Positions 10,211-21,101 of a DNA stretch of 64,000 nucleotides are shown here, in pieces (position 1 is the first letter of the stretch; the number at the start of each line of letters is the position of its first letter). The notes below the pieces were generated by a model that made no database searches, was not told the DNA's origin, and saw nothing but the letters and a program-made list of their open reading frames with translations. Source of the DNA: Adiantum capillus-veneris (lineage: Eukaryota > Streptophyta > Polypodiopsida > Polypodiales > Pteridaceae). The stretch covers positions 78,418,669 to 78,482,668 of the forward strand of contig CM043958.1 in NCBI GenBank assembly GCA_014529385.2. Direction: 5' to 3'. A program made the translations under genes and the position numbers.

Positions 10211-10429
10211 TCTGTCTCCATCTGTATGCCATCAATCTTTTATTATTAAGGCACCTCATCACTAAATGTAAAATCTTATTCAGGGATGAGTGATGATATT
10301 TTAGAACTCTAATTAGAATTTTGATATTCATGCAATTTTGATTCAGGGATGAGTAGTGATAATATTTAAGAACTTAATCTAGAATTTTGATTGAAGATTG
10401 AAGATATTGTGGTTATGATGGGATGATGT

Positions 10430-11053
10430 TGTAATGGCATTGTTATTTTGATGATTTATTGTGAAATATTTGATATTTCAAGATAAAGCATTGCAATGTT
10501 GATTTGAACTATGGAATACGATCACTTGTTAGGTGTTATGTGAGCAGATCAATGACTGGCACATGCTGGACAATAAGGCAATTCCAGTTATTTTGAATAA
10601 AACTTCCACCGTTGGATTTTGTGAAAATCCTTAGTATTTTATGGTTCATTTATAAGTTGAGATGTAGACAACTATTTATTGTTATATTGAGCTCTTTACG
10701 AGCCATGACTATTTTATGTCCAAGTGTGAACTAATGTAGCTCGTTTTTTAGCATGAAATCTTCTATAAATTAAATACATGCTCACTCTTACACAGGGGAG
10801 ATTGCACCCAGTGTCTGCGTTATTCTTCTCTCCTCTCCACTCTTCTCTCTTTTCATGCCGACAAAGCACTTCGCTCTAGGAGGTTGGCATGCATGTGCTC
10901 TCGCTCTATCTTGTTCGCTGTCTCTCTGTGTTTGCGTACATTGTCGATTATATGCTACGGGATTTGCGAGGTATGCATAATTATCGGTTTTATGGTTTGG
11001 AACACGTTCCTTTTGGTATTTTGCAAGGCCATCACGTTCTCCATTTTGTAGCA
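10430..11053 (+). repeat. 5' LTR of the chromovirus remnant
   Basis: It begins TGTAATGGCATTG and ends GTAGCA. It contains a TATA-like TCTATAAATTAAATA at 10760-10775, followed by CT-rich text that could be the R/U5 region. It aligns along its full length with 11589-12226. Confidence 0.75.
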
Positions 11054-11054
11054 G

Positions 11055-11066
11055 TGGTATTAGACC
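11055..11066 (+). promoter_or_regulatory. PBS, initiator Met tRNA type
   Basis: TGGTATTAGACC follows the LTR by one base. The usual plant sequence is TGGTATCAGAGC, so there are two differences. Confidence 0.6.
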
Positions 11067-11105
11067 ACATAAGGGACCTATTCTCGATACTCCTTCCTCC
11101 CCTTA

Positions 11106-11300
11106 ATTGAGGACGATGAAGAAACTCTGACTCCCGAAATAATTTTAGATCATGAGATGACCACTACCCGCACAGGAAATCAGTACAAAAGATATTTGGT
11201 AAAATATAAAAATCATTCTTGGGAAGAGTGTCAATGGATTTCTGAACAATCGCTGTGTTTGCACTACCATCAATTGATACGTACAACCACACACCTATAG
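11106..11300 (+). pseudogene. Chromodomain fragment of a gypsy integrase
   Basis: The frame reads an acidic lead-in, then PEIILDHEMTTTRTGNQ, then YLVKYKNHSWEECQWIS, and ends in a stop at 11298-11300. The pattern of two aromatic strands, W-E-E-x-x-W and a final helix is that of the chromodomain at the C-terminus of chromoviral integrases, which targets chromatin marks. Nothing of the integrase core remains upstream. Confidence 0.75.
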
Positions 11301-11505
11301 ACACAGATTTGCCGATTTAGGTAATGCCTCTCTTTCAAGTGCCGATTCGTTGGTTTAGGCAGCACTAGTGTAGATTTGTTGATTTAGGCAACACGAAGTT
11401 AAAATGTAGATTCACCGATCTAGGCAGCATTAGTGTAGACTTACCGATTTAGACAACACGTCCATTGGTGTAGATCCATCGGTTTAGAAAACACCAATTA
11501 CTAGA
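11300..11505 (+). repeat. Minisatellite in the chromovirus 3' untranslated region
   Basis: About five degenerate units of 40-47 bp contain the phrase GTAGATTTRCCGATTTAGGCARCAC with variation. It lies between the integrase stop and the 3' LTR. Confidence 0.65.
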
Positions 11506-11588
11506 CCACTCTACAAGTGGCTGGTCACCACTTTCACAAATTTTGTTTTGGTAACAATTGAGGACAATTGTCTTTCAACCGCGGGGTA

Positions 11589-12226
11589 TGTAATGGAATT
11601 GATATTTTGATGATTTATTTGTGAAATATTTGATATTTTCATGAAGCATTGCAATGTTGATGTGAACTATGGAATATAGTCACTTGTCAGGTGTTGTGTA
11701 AGCAGATCAGTGATTGGCACGTGTTGGAAAATAAGGCGATATCACTTAAACAGAATAAAATTGCCACCATTGGATTTTGTGGAGATTACTAATATTTTAT
11801 GGTTCATTTATAAAATGAGATGTAGACAGCTATTTATTGTTACATTGAGCTCTTTATGAGCCATGAATATCTTATGCCCAAGTGCAAAGTGATGTAACTC
11901 ATTTTTGAGCGTGAACTCTTCTATAAATTAAATATGTGCAAGAGGTACATGCTCACTCTTGCACGGAGGGAGATTGCACCCAATGTCTGAGTTATTCTTC
12001 TCTCCTCTCCACTCTTCTCTCTCATCGTGCCAACATAGCACTCCGCTCTAGGAGGTGCGCTTGCATGTGCTCTCTTGCTCTATCTCATTTGTCGTCTCTC
12101 TGTGTTCACGTACATCGTCGATTATATGCTACGAGATTTGCGAGGTATGTATATTTATCGGTTTTATGGTTTGGAACACGTTCCTTTTGGTATTTTGTAG
12201 GGCCACCGCGTTCTCCGTTTGTAGTA
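11589..12226 (+). repeat. 3' LTR of the chromovirus remnant
   Basis: It begins TGTAATGGAATTG directly after a purine-containing stretch (GCGGGGTA), and matches 10430-11053 with frequent substitutions. The exact right end is uncertain by a few bases. Confidence 0.7.
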
Positions 12227-13428
12227 CATGTTAAGACTGATTATTTTGTTATTAAGGATTAAGGATTAAGGATTAAAAATTCTCTTAAAAAGTACATCTT
12301 TACATTAGCCTTGTCTTTTGATTTTTGTAATGATGACGATGGCAATGATAATGAAAATTTATTCTAGATTTGAACTCTTTATGATGTTGATTATTGGTAG
12401 GATGCAAGAAGATAAAATGCATTGATCTCTACAAGGGAGTAAGATATCAATTGGATACATATAATTATTATACTCCATGGGTATATTAGTATGAGTATGA
12501 GATTACGAACAAGGTCGATGGTGAATATAGTAGTATAATTTCTCTTATATTTGAAATAGAGGATGCATTTTGCACTGCGAGACTCCTATACATGAACGAC
12601 ATACTAGATTGTGCAATGCTTCTCAAAAAGCAACATGAGAGAGTGCATGGGTTAGGGTATAAGGATCTCTGCATGGGTTTAATTTTTCAAATGACATGAA
12701 TTCAAGGGTTTATATCAAACAAGCAAGGGGCAAGTGATGCCATGTTTTGAAAATAATATTGAAGATATTGAAACAAATAGACCCTCAAAGAATGTCCATA
12801 TAGATCCTCACAATACTCTTAGAGAGTGTGAATTCTCCAAAGTTGAGAACTATTGCCTGTCTAGTTGTATCATGTATCCAGATTCAACAGTCTTAAATCA
12901 TAGTTCAATGCTTTCTCTTTACCATGGAAAATGATTACTTTCACAACTTAGGTGGCATAGATACCAAGTGTTATAAATGTGGTGCTTTTTCTTGGAAGGT
13001 AGAAGGGAAGTCATTACAAACATTTGTAGGAAATTATTATTCCTGATTGGGCAAAGTTAGTTTGCTTGCTTTAAGTGATCCACATATAAAGCTTAAAGAA
13101 TTGATGTAAAGGAATATTTCTTGAAGGAAATTCATTCTCAAAAACCTAAGTGCATATAATAGTCACATAATAGTGCCTCATTGGAGGCCCATGTAGAAGA
13201 TCAGTTCACTTGAGGGGTGGTATATACACCTTTAACGTTCATGTATCCATCTACCGTAACATGAGACCTATGATTCTTGGGGAAAGAATAGATCAATGAG
13301 TTGAATATCATATCATAGTATGTACCAAATTTAGATAGAGATTGTTTTTCAAATTTTGCAGATGATGATGCATTACATTAACTGTCAAAGTCGATGATGT
13401 GGAAATGTACAATGACAAAGGGAGAGAA

Positions 13429-13431
<3 letters not shown>
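12227..13431. other. AT-rich stretch, no gene recognised
   Basis: It contains a short GGATTAA repeat (three copies, 12254-12276). No coding region, termini or RNA gene is recognised on either strand. Confidence 0.5.

Positions 13432-13488
<57 letters not shown>
13432..13488. repeat. (GA)n microsatellite
   Basis: A nearly perfect GA run of about 57 bp. Confidence 0.95.
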
Positions 13489-13490
<2 letters not shown>

Positions 13491-14327
13491 TACTAAACCA
13501 ACCAAGTGGGCAATGGGGGCGAGGTGTTTCTAGACTTATATTTCCCTACCAAAAACTTTCAAAAAAAAGTAAAACAAATATCTAAAGCCAAAATAAATAT
13601 TCAGATCCTTTTATGCCATTTACTTGAGCTGTTATAACTTTACCACCCTCTCTGTAGCTCATAGCAAGAAGGCCAAGTTGATGAACAAGCTACCATGGAT
13701 ACCCGAGTAGCTAATCACTCTATTGGCTCCATGGTTATGCTACTAGGAATTTTTTACCATATAATAATGCCATCTTGAGCATCATTTTCCTATTTGAAAA
13801 TTGAATTGTAGAGCACACTACATCCAAGAATCCCCATTTGTGAACTATGAACACATCACATCCAAAATTTCCTAGACAATGAACTTGTGGAACACATCCT
13901 ATCCATAATTTTCCCAACAATAATGGATTAGCATGCTCATCCATAGTGTTTTGTATGCGTTGCATTTGTTCCTTGCTAGATGCATGTGCCTTGAACTTAG
14001 ACCAAGGAGTTCAAACATCGATAACTTGAACTCCAACACATGGGTCCAAATCATATGTAGGGATCTTCTTTTGCCCCTCTCTATCACTCATAAGCCTCTC
14101 TATGATTGAGCTAGTTGTGACAATAGTCACCTACCTAGAAATCTAGTGTCATGGCCCTTCTGGCCATTGCCACATGTGCCATGCCAATCTCCTTATCTCT
14201 GTCAAGATTGGTTTTTTCTTTGTTGTCATAAAATATAATATCTAACTTTACCAAATGATTTCTTCATATTAAACTGATCACTTAATATGGGAAGATTAAA
14301 GGGGAACAAGATTTAGGATATAGATAT
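13489..14327. other. No gene recognised
   Basis: Two overlapping minus-strand frames (13735-13965 and 13899-14087) could be pieces of one decayed ORF separated by a frameshift, but neither resembles a family I know. Confidence 0.35.
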
Positions 14328-14527
14328 GTGCTTCTAGACCTATCTCAACACGGGACCAAAAGGAAAATGGTTACATCTCAATTGGGGTCCAAAAGGAGAC
14401 GGTCTACCAAAGAGAAATGTGCAATAAGTGCTTCTAGATTTACCTCGGCAAGGGACCAAGAGGAGATATGGTTACATCTCAATAGGGGTCCAAAAGGAGG
14501 TACTCTATTAAAGAGCAATATGCATCT
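14328..14527. repeat. Tandem duplication, two 100-bp units
   Basis: Units at 14328-14427 and 14428-14527 both start GTGCTTCTAGA and share GGTTACATCTCAAT and GGGGTCCAAAAGGAG. They differ at roughly a fifth of positions. Confidence 0.8.
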
Positions 14528-15009
14528 AATGGAGCTTAAAAGACCTTAGGATTAGCTTCATTAAAGAGCTCCAAAAGTTAGTGTTATAAAGTCCTTTGAC
14601 CTTAGGCAATCTAGGGCTCACCTTGAGATGGGAACCCTACCCAAGCATGAGGTGCTTGTCAGCTTGCTAACTGAAGTGCTTAAAATGTTTGTGGGAAACT
14701 TGCCCAAATCTTGAGGTGATTTTTATGCTTGATTGAAATTGAAGTATTCAATTCAAACCAAATGACTTAAGAAGCATAAAAGACACATGTTCAAATGATC
14801 CTCCACATGTGACCCGCTGTCGAGAAATTTGCGGTCTTGCCAGAAAACTTATGGCTGTGAGAGTTTGTGAGAGAACTCCAAAAAACTATATGAAGGAGTT
14901 AAAACATAGATGCCATGAAGACTAGGGTTTGGAAGAAAGTGCAATCAAAGAAGTCCCACTTTTTCTCTCTTGCACTCACACACACAAAGAAAGAAAACAA
15001 AAGAGAATA
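14528..15009. other. Probable decayed gag side of the gypsy remnant to its right
   Basis: Downstream (minus sense) of the leader ORFs at 15010-15437. A minus-strand ATGGCATCT near 14914 is soon followed by a stop. No gag motif can be followed further. Confidence 0.3.
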
Positions 15010-15222
15010 TCAAAACAACACAAAGATGAAAACATCAAGGCGATGGCCATATCGTATCATGGGTAATATGAAAGGGTTAATAGATGAGTTAATGGAATTC
15101 AATCTTGGCTGACCGAATAGGCTACGAATTGTTCTTTGGAATTGTAGTTTTGTGCTTACCATAATATATATATTTTGTCTAGTGATTGAAATTAATTGTG
15201 TGTACAAATCCTCTTGGTGCAT
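15010..15222 (-). pseudogene. Second copy of the gypsy leader small-protein domain
   Basis: The 70-codon ORF has the same 60-residue pattern as the leader ORFs at 6188-6406 and 29720-29962, including a FQ motif, FGQPRLN, PFILPMI and the end LDVFIFVLF. It lies directly downstream of another copy (15192-15437) and overlaps it by 31 bp in a different frame, so the domain is duplicated in tandem in this remnant. Confidence 0.5.
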
Positions 15223-15437
15223 AGCAAGATAACTACGCTTATATCAAAAGAAAAGTTATAGTCTATGAGAGGTAGTATGATGGGATCCGGTGATAGAAGT
15301 ATTTCATTGAGCCTTTTTGGGCCAAAGAGAAATACTATACGTTGTTGAAAGTGTATTTTACTGCTAATCCATACGTTAATTCTAATAGATGGTACAAAGT
15401 GAAAGTGATAGAAATTATCATCATGTGGATTATTCAT
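15192..15437 (-). pseudogene. First copy of the gypsy leader small-protein domain
   Basis: An 81-codon ORF with INVWISSKIHFQQRIVFLFG, PIILPLI and FDISVVIL. It is closest to the leader ORF of the gag-only element (INVHVSRKIFFQQRIVFMFG). It sits between a PBS-like site (15714-15733) and a decayed gag region, the same place as in elements 1, 2 and 4. Confidence 0.55.
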
Positions 15438-15713
15438 CTAGGATAGCTCTAGTATGTGAAAAAATTTTGATATGAGAGAAGAGAGTTTCCCTCCCAAGCC
15501 CTATTCTTGCTCGTAGGCAATAAGGATACTGCGGGGAGAGATGTACCTGGAGCAAGGAGAACCTGAAATTTGTAGAGAGGATGAATTACTAAGAGTGAGA
15601 GAGATAGGTTTGGTTAAGGAGATGAGATTAGATATATATATATATGTTGGATTAGAGATAAAAAAGAAAACAACAAGAAATCAAGAAAACATCAATGTCG
15701 AACACATCTTACT

Positions 15714-15733
15714 TGACAAACCCTTCGGCACCA
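15714..15733 (-). promoter_or_regulatory. Candidate PBS of the 15-16.7 kb gypsy remnant
   Basis: The minus strand reads TGGTGCCGAAGGGTTTG four bases after a CCATCA that could end an LTR. The first seven bases equal the PBS of elements 1-3. Confidence 0.45.
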
Positions 15734-15737
15734 TTAT

Positions 15738-16700
15738 TGATGGAGAGAGAAGAAAAGGGGAGAATTCAACTTTGATTGATATGCCAAGTCCAAGACCTTC
15801 TTTGATTAGAGTTGATCTTCCAAGGATAGTGTGCAATAATGGCTAGTCTTCCTCTAGGAGAAAGTGTAGGTTTAGGCTTATGTTAATGGCTAAGTACAAT
15901 TTGACATTACTACTCACTCCCTCATGAATTCCTCTCATCAATGGCTTGAATGCTTGAGTTCTTTGCAAGGAAGAAGAGGTCCCCTTTTATAGGTGAAGGG
16001 AACCCCCAAGGGTTTACACAAGAAGAGAGGAGCCAATGTGAACAGAAAATGGAAAAGTTGGAAATGAGATGTCCCTACATGATGTGGGCAGACTGGGGTC
16101 CAGTATTTTGATCATATCTCCTCAACCGTGGCTCCAAATAAAAATGTAAAAATTTGAGCAGAAACTTCAGCTCATTAACTACGACTTCCTTTTTTATATG
16201 CATTTTCCAATTCGGATCGGAACCTTGTGTAAAAAAATCATCAAAATAGGGTCCATTTCTGGCAGCAAAAGTCTTCCTGTGGTCCCCTTAGCCTAGACTT
16301 TCATTTGATTCCAAAGGACACCTCATGCTATATGAAAGCATGACATTGCTCCTTGACAAATTTTTGTAATCATGATTGCAATAATGCATTAAAATAAGTG
16401 TATCTTTGAAATCATGCCATCTAGTGTCCCACTAGGATTTGATTCCCTCATAGTAGCTATTTTTAAAAAATATATAAGAAAAATATGAAAAATACATAGA
16501 ATATATATATATTGGAGTTTACCCTAGATATAGGATCTAGCTAGGGTGTGAGATGATAATGAGATAGTAGAAATAAAGAATCAATGATTTTTTCCCTAAG
16601 TTAAAAGAGGCGGAGCTATTGACGTTTTTTCCATAGTATTTTCTTATGGTAAAGTAAGAATAGGTTACCCTTGAAAAAAATAATAGGATGAGATAGAAGG
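15738..16700 (-). repeat. Candidate 5' LTR of the gypsy remnant (upper edge uncertain)
   Basis: It is non-coding. It lies upstream of the candidate PBS and has a minus-strand TATA box (CCTATAAAAGGGG, 15981-15993). No second copy was found in the window, so it cannot be proven to be an LTR. The right limit is set only by the next element at 16701. Confidence 0.35.
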
Positions 16701-16819
16701 CTTATTATTATACTTACATATGCATATGTACACTATAGGAAATATAATTATGTATCTAAAAAGTTACAAGATAGATCTTCTAGCATGTGTTCCCACTATG
16801 TACGTGTCACAGCACGACA
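16701..16819 (-). repeat. Short 3' terminal repeat (119 bp)
   Basis: It matches 20528-20645 with only a few differences. In element sense it starts TGTCGTGCTGTGACACG. It does not end in CA, so the outer edge may be non-canonical or truncated. Confidence 0.7.
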
Positions 16820-16832
16820 TCCACCCCCTCTA
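16820..16832 (-). promoter_or_regulatory. Polypurine tract
   Basis: The minus strand reads AGAGGGGGTGGA immediately before the terminal repeat. This is the usual plus-strand priming site. Confidence 0.65.
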
Positions 16833-16877
16833 AACTTGCACATCCTCCGATATGTGCCACATTGTCTCTTTGTAAGA

Positions 16878-18514
16878 TTAGCCCTCTTGTACATCTTCCT
16901 TGCTTTCTTCTTCACTGGATAATTCCAAAGCTTCGTCTTCACCTATGTTTTGCTCTTCTTCCTCATCCACATCTTCTGGATCATTATCTCTTCTTATCTT
17001 AAACATTTTGATCCTTTTTCCTACAATGGGAATCTTTACTTCTATACCATCTAGTTCAAACAAGTTGTAAGTAGCATTTTCATGCACATGCTTTACAACA
17101 TACGGTCCAAACCATCTTTTTGAAAACTTACGCATGACTGTGTGCTGGTTATCAAGGCTACTATCATACACTAAAACCCAGTCACCTTTGTCAATTGCTT
17201 TTTCCTGAGTCGATGTCGCTTATCAAAGTAGTCCTTGTTTTTCAACCTTGCATTTTTGAGTCGTTCTTTTGCAACCTCAATGTCTCCAGGTCTTCTCTCT
17301 AGCTGCTTTATGCGCAATGCAAGGAGATCTTCTGTGTTGAGCCCCTCTTTCCAAGGTAGTACATTCCATGTGGGAATTGTATCTTCAATCGGCATCACTG
17401 GCTTTTGACCATACATTAGCTCCGTAGGCATGTAGCCAGGTACTGAGCTATGTGTTGTACGGTCAACCCATAAAGCATATGGTAAGAGTTTTGGCCACTC
17501 ACCAACTCTTCCTTCACAATCCTTGGCCAATGCTTTGATGATAGGAGGATGCCCTCTTTCACTCTTTCCATTGCCTTCAGGGTTGTAAGTTGTACTAAGA
17601 GAAAGCTTGATTCCTAATCTAAAAAAGAACTCCCTTGCTTCTTCGGCAACTAGTTCACCTCTATCTGAAGTGATCTTTCCCACACAACCATAATGGCAAA
17701 TCACCTCATCAAGAAGGAATTTGCACACAACTTCTGTGGTTTTAGATCTTAATGCTCTTCCTTCAACCTAGTTAGTTAGGTCCTCTCGTGCAAGAACCAA
17801 GTATCTCATTTGACAGAGTCCTAAAGGCATTGTGACTTGATCCCCAACCCATTTATAATGCATGGCTAGTGGATATGTAGGGTGCAATCCATCACAATGT
17901 CGAACATTTGAATACATTTGACAAGCTACACATGACTCTACAAACTGAGATACATCTTTATACATACCCTTCCACCAATATTTTTCTTTCAACTTGGAGA
18001 AGGTTACCCATACACCCCTATGTCCAGCCTATAGACTCTCATGAAACTCTTGCATGAGCTTTACTTGAGTCTCTTTTTTACATATAACCCATTGTGGTGT
18101 AGCACCCTTTTGTTTAGGATGCTTCCACAAGTAACCATCCCTTAAAAAGTACCCATATGCTTTCCTGCGTATCCTCTTGAATTCTTGTTCAGACCAATCA
18201 TCCTGTTTTGTTAGAGTACTCAAGTAGCTTCCAATAGAAAGCCAATCACCTTCATAAAGATATTTCAAGAACAATTCAAGTGAATTAGTCATGCAGACAT
18301 TTTTACCTTTGACATGAGAGATAGAATAGATCTTTGTACCTACATCATCTCCCTCATCAATCATTTGTGACTCATCTTCATACCTTGCCCTTGATAGCAT
18401 ATCTGCCACTGTATTGTCTTTACCTGCAATGTGCTTAAACTTGGGATTTAAGGACTTAATGTAGGCAATCCACCGCAACATAGCAATGTCTGGCATTGAG
18501 AAGCTTGTAATCAT
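16878..18514 (-). pseudogene. RNase H end and integrase of the decayed gypsy element
   Basis: 18514-18029 encodes the end of RNase H (HIAGKDNTVADMLSRARY) and the start of the integrase zinc domain (GYFLRDGYLW). 17992-17768 continues it (KLKEKYWWKGMYKDV, CVACQ). 17728-17171 carries the integrase core from the second catalytic D (KITSDRGELVAEEAREFF) to the catalytic E (NPEGNGKSERGH) and beyond. 17171-16878 is the C-terminal SH3-like part (FGPYVVKHVHENATYNLFELDG) with an acidic tail. In-frame stops near 17765 and 18030 and a frameshift near 17171 separate them. Family: Ty3/gypsy integrase, which joins cDNA to chromosomal DNA. Confidence 0.85.
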
Positions 18515-18540
18515 CCCAAGAAGTGGTAGACAATCTGTTT

Positions 18541-18738
18541 CTATGACTCTTGGAAAGACTCCTTTGTGAAGGTATGCCCAATATTTTTAGGATTCCTCAA
18601 ACTTGGTTGTAAAGAAGCCTTTGTGAAGGACTGCCCAATATATGTGAAGGCGACCAATCTATGACTCTTGGAAAGATTCCTTTGTGAAGGTATGCCCAAT
18701 ATTTTTAGGATTCCTCAAACTTGGTTGTAAAGAAGCCT
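18541..18738. repeat. Direct duplication of about 78 bp at the RT deletion point
   Basis: The block CTATGACTCTTGGAAAGA... to ...AAAGAAGCC occurs at 18541-18618 and 18659-18736, with intervening text that itself repeats part of the block. It lies where RT should be, so the deletion probably arose by slippage or unequal exchange here. Confidence 0.75.
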
Positions 18739-19144
18739 GCTCAATCTTTTCCCTGTTTTTGGGTGGTAAGGGTGAAGCTACTGGTTTCACCTTCTTTTCT
18801 ACACTCTTGTATTTAGTTTCAACATGGACTTCTGGGCCAACTGTTTGGCTTTCTTTAAAGGCTTCTATTACTTGATACATTTCCATAGAGCAAACTTCCA
18901 CAACTTCATTTTCAAGATGCAAACTAGAAGTCATTATAGCATCAAGCTCACCCATAGTATCTACAAAAGAAACTTGTTTACACAAACCCAAAACATTTTC
19001 AGTAGGCTCTAGCAACCCACTCTTTTTCATGCCTATTTGTACATTATGCACATATTGCCTCTCACATCTCTTCAAAACTCCAAGTTTTGTAAAACATACT
19101 GATCCATTCCTTGTTACCAAGGAGCTCATTTGAGAAATTTTCAC
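18659..19144 (-). pseudogene. Linker region between protease and RT of the decayed gypsy element
   Basis: A 161-codon open stretch. Its last part (KPVASPLPP.. then SLRNPKNIGHTFTKE) looks like the segment just upstream of RT in related plant gypsy polyproteins, from memory. No catalytic motif. Confidence 0.5.
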
Positions 19145-19198
19145 CTATTTTTGGATCAGGCGAGACCCTTTTTCTTTCTGTACCACTGCAATCCTGCT

Positions 19199-20505
19199 TT
19201 ACAATGGTACTTGGCCAAAACGCATCATTTCTCTATGATCATGAAACTCTTTGCTCACCTTTGGTAGAGGATGTTCTCTGAGGTTGTCACGATTTCTTTC
19301 ATGGTTTACACAAACTGTGAGAAATTGGACAGCTCGTTTACCATCTTTGTTATGTATCCTAGCATATGCTGAACCATCATCCATTACCTTTGTTTCCATT
19401 CGAACTCCCACAGTGTAGGGCTGTCCAAGGATGAGATGATATGAAGATGTATCCTGTACAAAGAAGTTTTGGTCAATCTTTGCATCACCTATTGTCACCT
19501 TCATACCTAGACTTTCACCATACAACCATGATTTGTGTCCATCGGCCATTTGCACTTGTTGTAGAGACTCTTTGACATTATGTTTATTTTTGAACCATGG
19601 TCAATCAAGGCAACAAATGGCTCTTCAAGGTCACCTACCTTGACCAAAGTTTCTGTAGTAGCCCTTGTCCAATGACTTCGTGAATAGTAGCTCATAGGAA
19701 TATCTTCAACTTCTTCATCATCATTTGAGAAATGCACTTGCTTCACTCTCCCACTAGATTGGTATCATCCTACCACAGTTCCATCATCCTCCTTATTTTG
19801 CAGTTGCATCCCTTGTGTCTTTGAGGTTTCCCCTTCAACCTGTGGACGAGAAACTTCAGCAAGGGTTTGCCTCTTCCTCTTGATGATGTCAATGATCTCC
19901 TCATGGAATTCGCGCTTTGCAATGCCAAGAACTTCTCCCAGAGTAAACTCAATCTTGCTATTCAAGATCCTTTCCTCCAAGACTTTCTTTAAATCTGTAG
20001 CAACCTCAATATCAGATTGTAGTTTATAAGTTGGGCTTGTTGTCTTACCTTTTGTTGGCTCTTTCTTCTTTCCTGTTGTAGACTCCTCCATGAGTACTTC
20101 AGGTGGAGATGCTCCTTGTGTTGAGGGTGTTTGAGAAGGCATTGAGTCGCTTCTTCCACCACTTCTAGAAGCTCTTTTTGATGGTCCTTCATCAACATTC
20201 TCACGTCTGCGCTTCTCTTCTACAATTGCCTCATTTTGTTAGCATTTTGTAATGTAGGCATGCACTGACAATGAGTCCACTGGATCATTCCATCCTGTTT
20301 CTAGACGTATGCAATCACCTGCTTCATGTAGAATCTCTTTTGTAAGCTTTCCCTTTTTAGCTAATTGCATGACACTTGGCCAAATTTGACCATGATGGTC
20401 ATTCACTTCTTTATCACTAAGATGCTCAATTTTTACTCCATAAGTAGTTGCCTCAACTGAAGAGCTGGCGCGGTTAGTTGCCATATCTTCAACTAAGGTT
20501 TTCAT
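19199..20505 (-). pseudogene. Gag-like and protease region of the decayed gypsy element
   Basis: 20505-20239 is a gag-like start. 20142-19765 includes SDIEVATDLKKVLEERIL and IAKREFHEEIIDIIKRKRQ, a segment I associate with gypsy-like proteins of non-seed plants. 19746-19507 has the protease active site as ALIDHGSKINIMS (DHG where DSG or DGA is usual), and 19555-19199 the second half with LILGQPY. Frames change near 20230, 19755 and 19530. No zinc knuckle is visible. Confidence 0.7.
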
Positions 20506-20527
20506 TCCCCCCTTCCCAAAGTTAGTT

Positions 20528-20645
20528 CTTATTATTATACTTACATATGCGTATGTACATTATAAGAAATATAATTATGTATCTAAAAAGTTACAAGATA
20601 GATCTTGTAGCATGTGTTCCACTATGTACGTGTCACAGCACAACA
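20528..20645 (-). repeat. Short 5' terminal repeat (118 bp)
   Basis: Partner of 16701-16819. In element sense it begins TGTTGTGCTGTG and is followed within about 25 bases by the gag-like ORF, leaving almost no leader. Confidence 0.7.
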
Positions 20646-20790
20646 CCGCATGATATGCTTGAATACTATTGGATAGGTTTTAAAGGGGTCCAATGAGTAT
20701 TTAGATTCATAAAAATAAATAATTAAGTTCTTTCTCTCAAAGAGGAAAAAGAGGACACATATCCAAATGAAATAATTAAATAATACGAGG

Positions 20791-20796
<6 letters not shown>

Positions 20797-20859
<63 letters not shown>

Positions 20860-20888
20860 GGACCAAGCACGAGAGGGGGTATACTCTT

Positions 20889-20923
<35 letters not shown>
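20797..20923. repeat. (GA)n and (CA)n microsatellites
   Basis: A GA run at about 20797-20857 and a CA run at about 20891-20923. Confidence 0.95.
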
Positions 20924-20924
<1 letters not shown>

Positions 20925-21101
20925 TCTCTCATTGTGTGAAGTGCAAAGAGCAAGAGCTCCATCTCCTTCTCCAAGCTTGTTGAGAAGTGGAGAGCCTACA
21001 CCAACACTATTGGCTATGGAATGCAAATCCAACCAAGAGCCATGTTTCATTGCTTAATCTTTCCATCTTCTACATCTTCATTACTATGCTATTATGCTAT
21101 G

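Larger units (their letters stand above)
10430..12226 (+). mobile_element. Shrunken Ty3/gypsy chromovirus with only a chromodomain remnant
   Basis: Two related direct repeats of about 630 bp (10430-11053 and 11589-12226) flank a 535-bp interior. The left repeat ends ...TAGCA and is followed after one base by TGGTATTAGACC, close to the plant initiator-Met PBS. The interior encodes a chromodomain-like end of a gypsy integrase and then a minisatellite. RT, protease and gag are gone. Flanks GATGT (left) and CATGT (right) may be a decayed 5-bp TSD. The LTRs differ at many positions, so it is old. Confidence 0.75.
16701..20645 (-). mobile_element. Decayed Ty3/gypsy element with about 119-bp terminal repeats, RT deleted
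   Basis: Near-identical direct repeats at 16701-16819 and 20528-20645 flank gag/protease and RNase H-integrase pieces on the minus strand. The inner side of the left repeat carries a purine tract, and the repeat begins TGTCGTGCTGTG in element sense. Next to the right repeat I find no tRNA-type PBS. The RT segment between protease linker (ending about 18659) and RNase H (about 18530) is missing. Frameshifts and stops break the rest. Confidence 0.8.

Noticed and set aside
15541-15846. Plus-strand ORF of 101 codons
   Set aside because: It overlaps the candidate PBS and LTR of a minus-strand gypsy remnant and matches no family.
18029-18514. Intact host gene with RNase H-like end
   Set aside because: It reads directly into the gypsy integrase zinc domain and is flanked by terminal repeats.
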